In this document: one piece after another, positions 32,158 through 32,907 of the stretch
Position numbering within the stretch: position 1 is the stretch's first letter
Layout: every line of letters begins with the position of its first letter
Assembly (NCBI GenBank): GCA_029865945.1
Contig: JARXAH010000051.1
Coordinates: 1 to 32,907 of the forward strand
Origin: Bacteriovoracaceae bacterium
GTDB taxonomy: Bacteria > Bdellovibrionota > Bacteriovoracia > Bacteriovoracales > Bacteriovoracaceae
Length of the DNA: 32,907 bases
Direction: 5' to 3'
The notes under the pieces: model-generated
Database searches by the model: none
What the model saw: the letters and a program-made list of their open reading frames with translations, nothing else
Told to the model about the DNA's origin: nothing
Made by a program: the position numbers and the translations under genes

Positions 32158-32907
32158 ATGGTTTCAAATTTAGGCGGCGATGCCATGGAATTCAAGAGCA
32201 AATTACCACTACTTCCCGTTCGAGATCTTGTTGTTTACCCCTACATGATTATTCCTTTGTTTGTAGGAAGAGAATCCTCCATCCAAGCGGTGGAAGAGGC
32301 GATTTCAAAATATGATCGACTGATTTTTCTCTCGAGCCAAAAAGATATTCAAACGGAGCGCCCAACACCTGAAGAAATTTTTAATCTAGGAACAGTGGCC
32401 GTCATCATGCGGATGCGAAAGCTTCCCGACGGGCGAATAAAAATTTTAGTGCAGGGTTTAAGCAAAGCGCGCATTGTGAATTTTGCGGAAGTGATGAATC
32501 AAGGTTTCTACACCGTTGATTTAGAAAAAATGGAAGCGCCAAAAATTACGGAAGATAAATTAATCATTGAAGCGATTATTCGCAATGTACGAGAAAAAAT
32601 TGAACGCCTGGTTTCCATGGCGCAAGGATTATCTCCCGATCTGCTCATGATTTTGGAAGACATTGAAGACCCTGGACGCATGGCGGATTTAATCGCATCT
32701 AATCTCAATTTAAAAGTGCACGAATCGCAGAGTGTTTTGGAAACCATCAATGCGGTGGATCGTTTGCGTTTAGTTGATAATTTACTGCAAACACAACTCA
32801 ACGTTTTGCAAGCGCAAGAGCGTCTTAAATCTCAAAACAATAAAGACAATTTAAAAGATAGTATCAAGTCGAATAAAGATTTTTTGCATCAAACGCTGCG
32901 CAACCAA
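32158..32907 (+). CDS. lon: Lon protease, N-terminal part (cut by window edge)
   Basis: An open frame of 250 codons runs from the ATG at 32158 (GGGGG four bases upstream) to the end of the window without a stop. The sequence matches the Lon N-terminal substrate-binding domain: KLPLLPVRDLVVYPYMIIPLFVGR near residues 15-38, GTVAVIMRMRKLPDGRIKILVQG in the middle, and the start of the coiled-coil linker (LQAQERLKS). The AAA+ and Ser-Lys protease domains would lie beyond 32907. Lon degrades misfolded and regulatory proteins in an ATP-dependent way. Met10 is an alternative start with a weaker ribosome site. Confidence 0.95.
   Translation, partial: MVSNLGGDAMEFKSKLPLLPVRDLVVYPYMIIPLFVGRESSIQAVEEAISKYDRLIFLSSQKDIQTERPTPEEIFNLGTVAVIMRMRKLPDGRIKILVQGLSKARIVNFAEVMNQGFYTVDLEKMEAPKITEDKLIIEAIIRNVREKIERLVSMAQGLSPDLLMILEDIEDPGRMADLIASNLNLKVHESQSVLETINAVDRLRLVDNLLQTQLNVLQAQERLKSQNNKDNLKDSIKSNKDFLHQTLRNQ

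Noticed and set aside
32508-32801. 97-codon open frame on the minus strand within lon
   Set aside because: It lies fully antisense to a well-conserved Lon domain, and its protein is Ser/Arg/Lys-rich without any recognisable feature.

Overview
The window is AT-rich DNA from a Gram-negative bacterium. The signs of this are a lipobox cytochrome, a Tat-type Rieske leader, GlmU/GlmS, a GatCAB amidotransferase and periplasmic c-type cytochromes. The gene content (aa3 oxidase plus a b6f-like bc complex with a multihaem cytochrome, a CtaA-CtaB fusion, a stand-alone FliG-like domain and several unrecognised secreted or membrane proteins) fits a Bdellovibrionota or 'deltaproteobacterial' lineage with an aerobic respiratory chain. 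That placement is inference; no rRNA gene lies in the window.

Layout. (1) 1-343: tRNA-Ala(UGC) on the minus strand, with its own near-consensus promoter and a boxA-like sequence downstream of it. (2) 369-13907, minus strand: one compact 13.5-kb respiratory operon. In transcription order it holds Rieske protein, b6-type cytochrome b, subunit IV-type cytochrome b, a 945-residue octahaem cytochrome c with a coiled-coil stalk, oxidase subunit III, a 66-aa CPNC membrane protein, a CtaA-CtaB fusion (haem A synthesis), subunit II, subunit I, a second subunit III, a dihaem lipoprotein cytochrome c, a SCO copper chaperone, subunit IV and a 92-aa membrane protein. It encodes a quinol-to-oxygen electron path together with its cofactor factors. 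(3) 14047-15599: a HEAT-repeat membrane-anchored protein (minus) and a divergent four-helix membrane protein (plus). (4) 15721-19889: lineage-type unknowns, namely a secreted 552-aa protein, a one-TM 437-aa protein, a coiled-coil protein and a small FliG C-domain-like protein. Between the first two sits a 184-bp, more GC-rich, highly structured element bounded by 18-bp inverted repeats. (5) 19857-31904, minus strand: a 12-kb operon glmU-glmS-pcrA/uvrD-gatC-gatA-gatB-AsmA-like-ppx/gppA, headed by a good sigma70-type promoter. (6) 32158-32907, plus strand: the 5' part of lon, cut by the window edge.

Most unusual points: the octahaem cytochrome with a long coiled-coil stalk beside a cytochrome b that keeps the haem c_i cysteine; replacement of the PEWY glutamate and of the oxidase K-pathway lysine; and the palindromic element at 17373-17556. 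No gene-free stretch exceeds 300 bases, and no CRISPR array, transposase or rRNA gene was seen.
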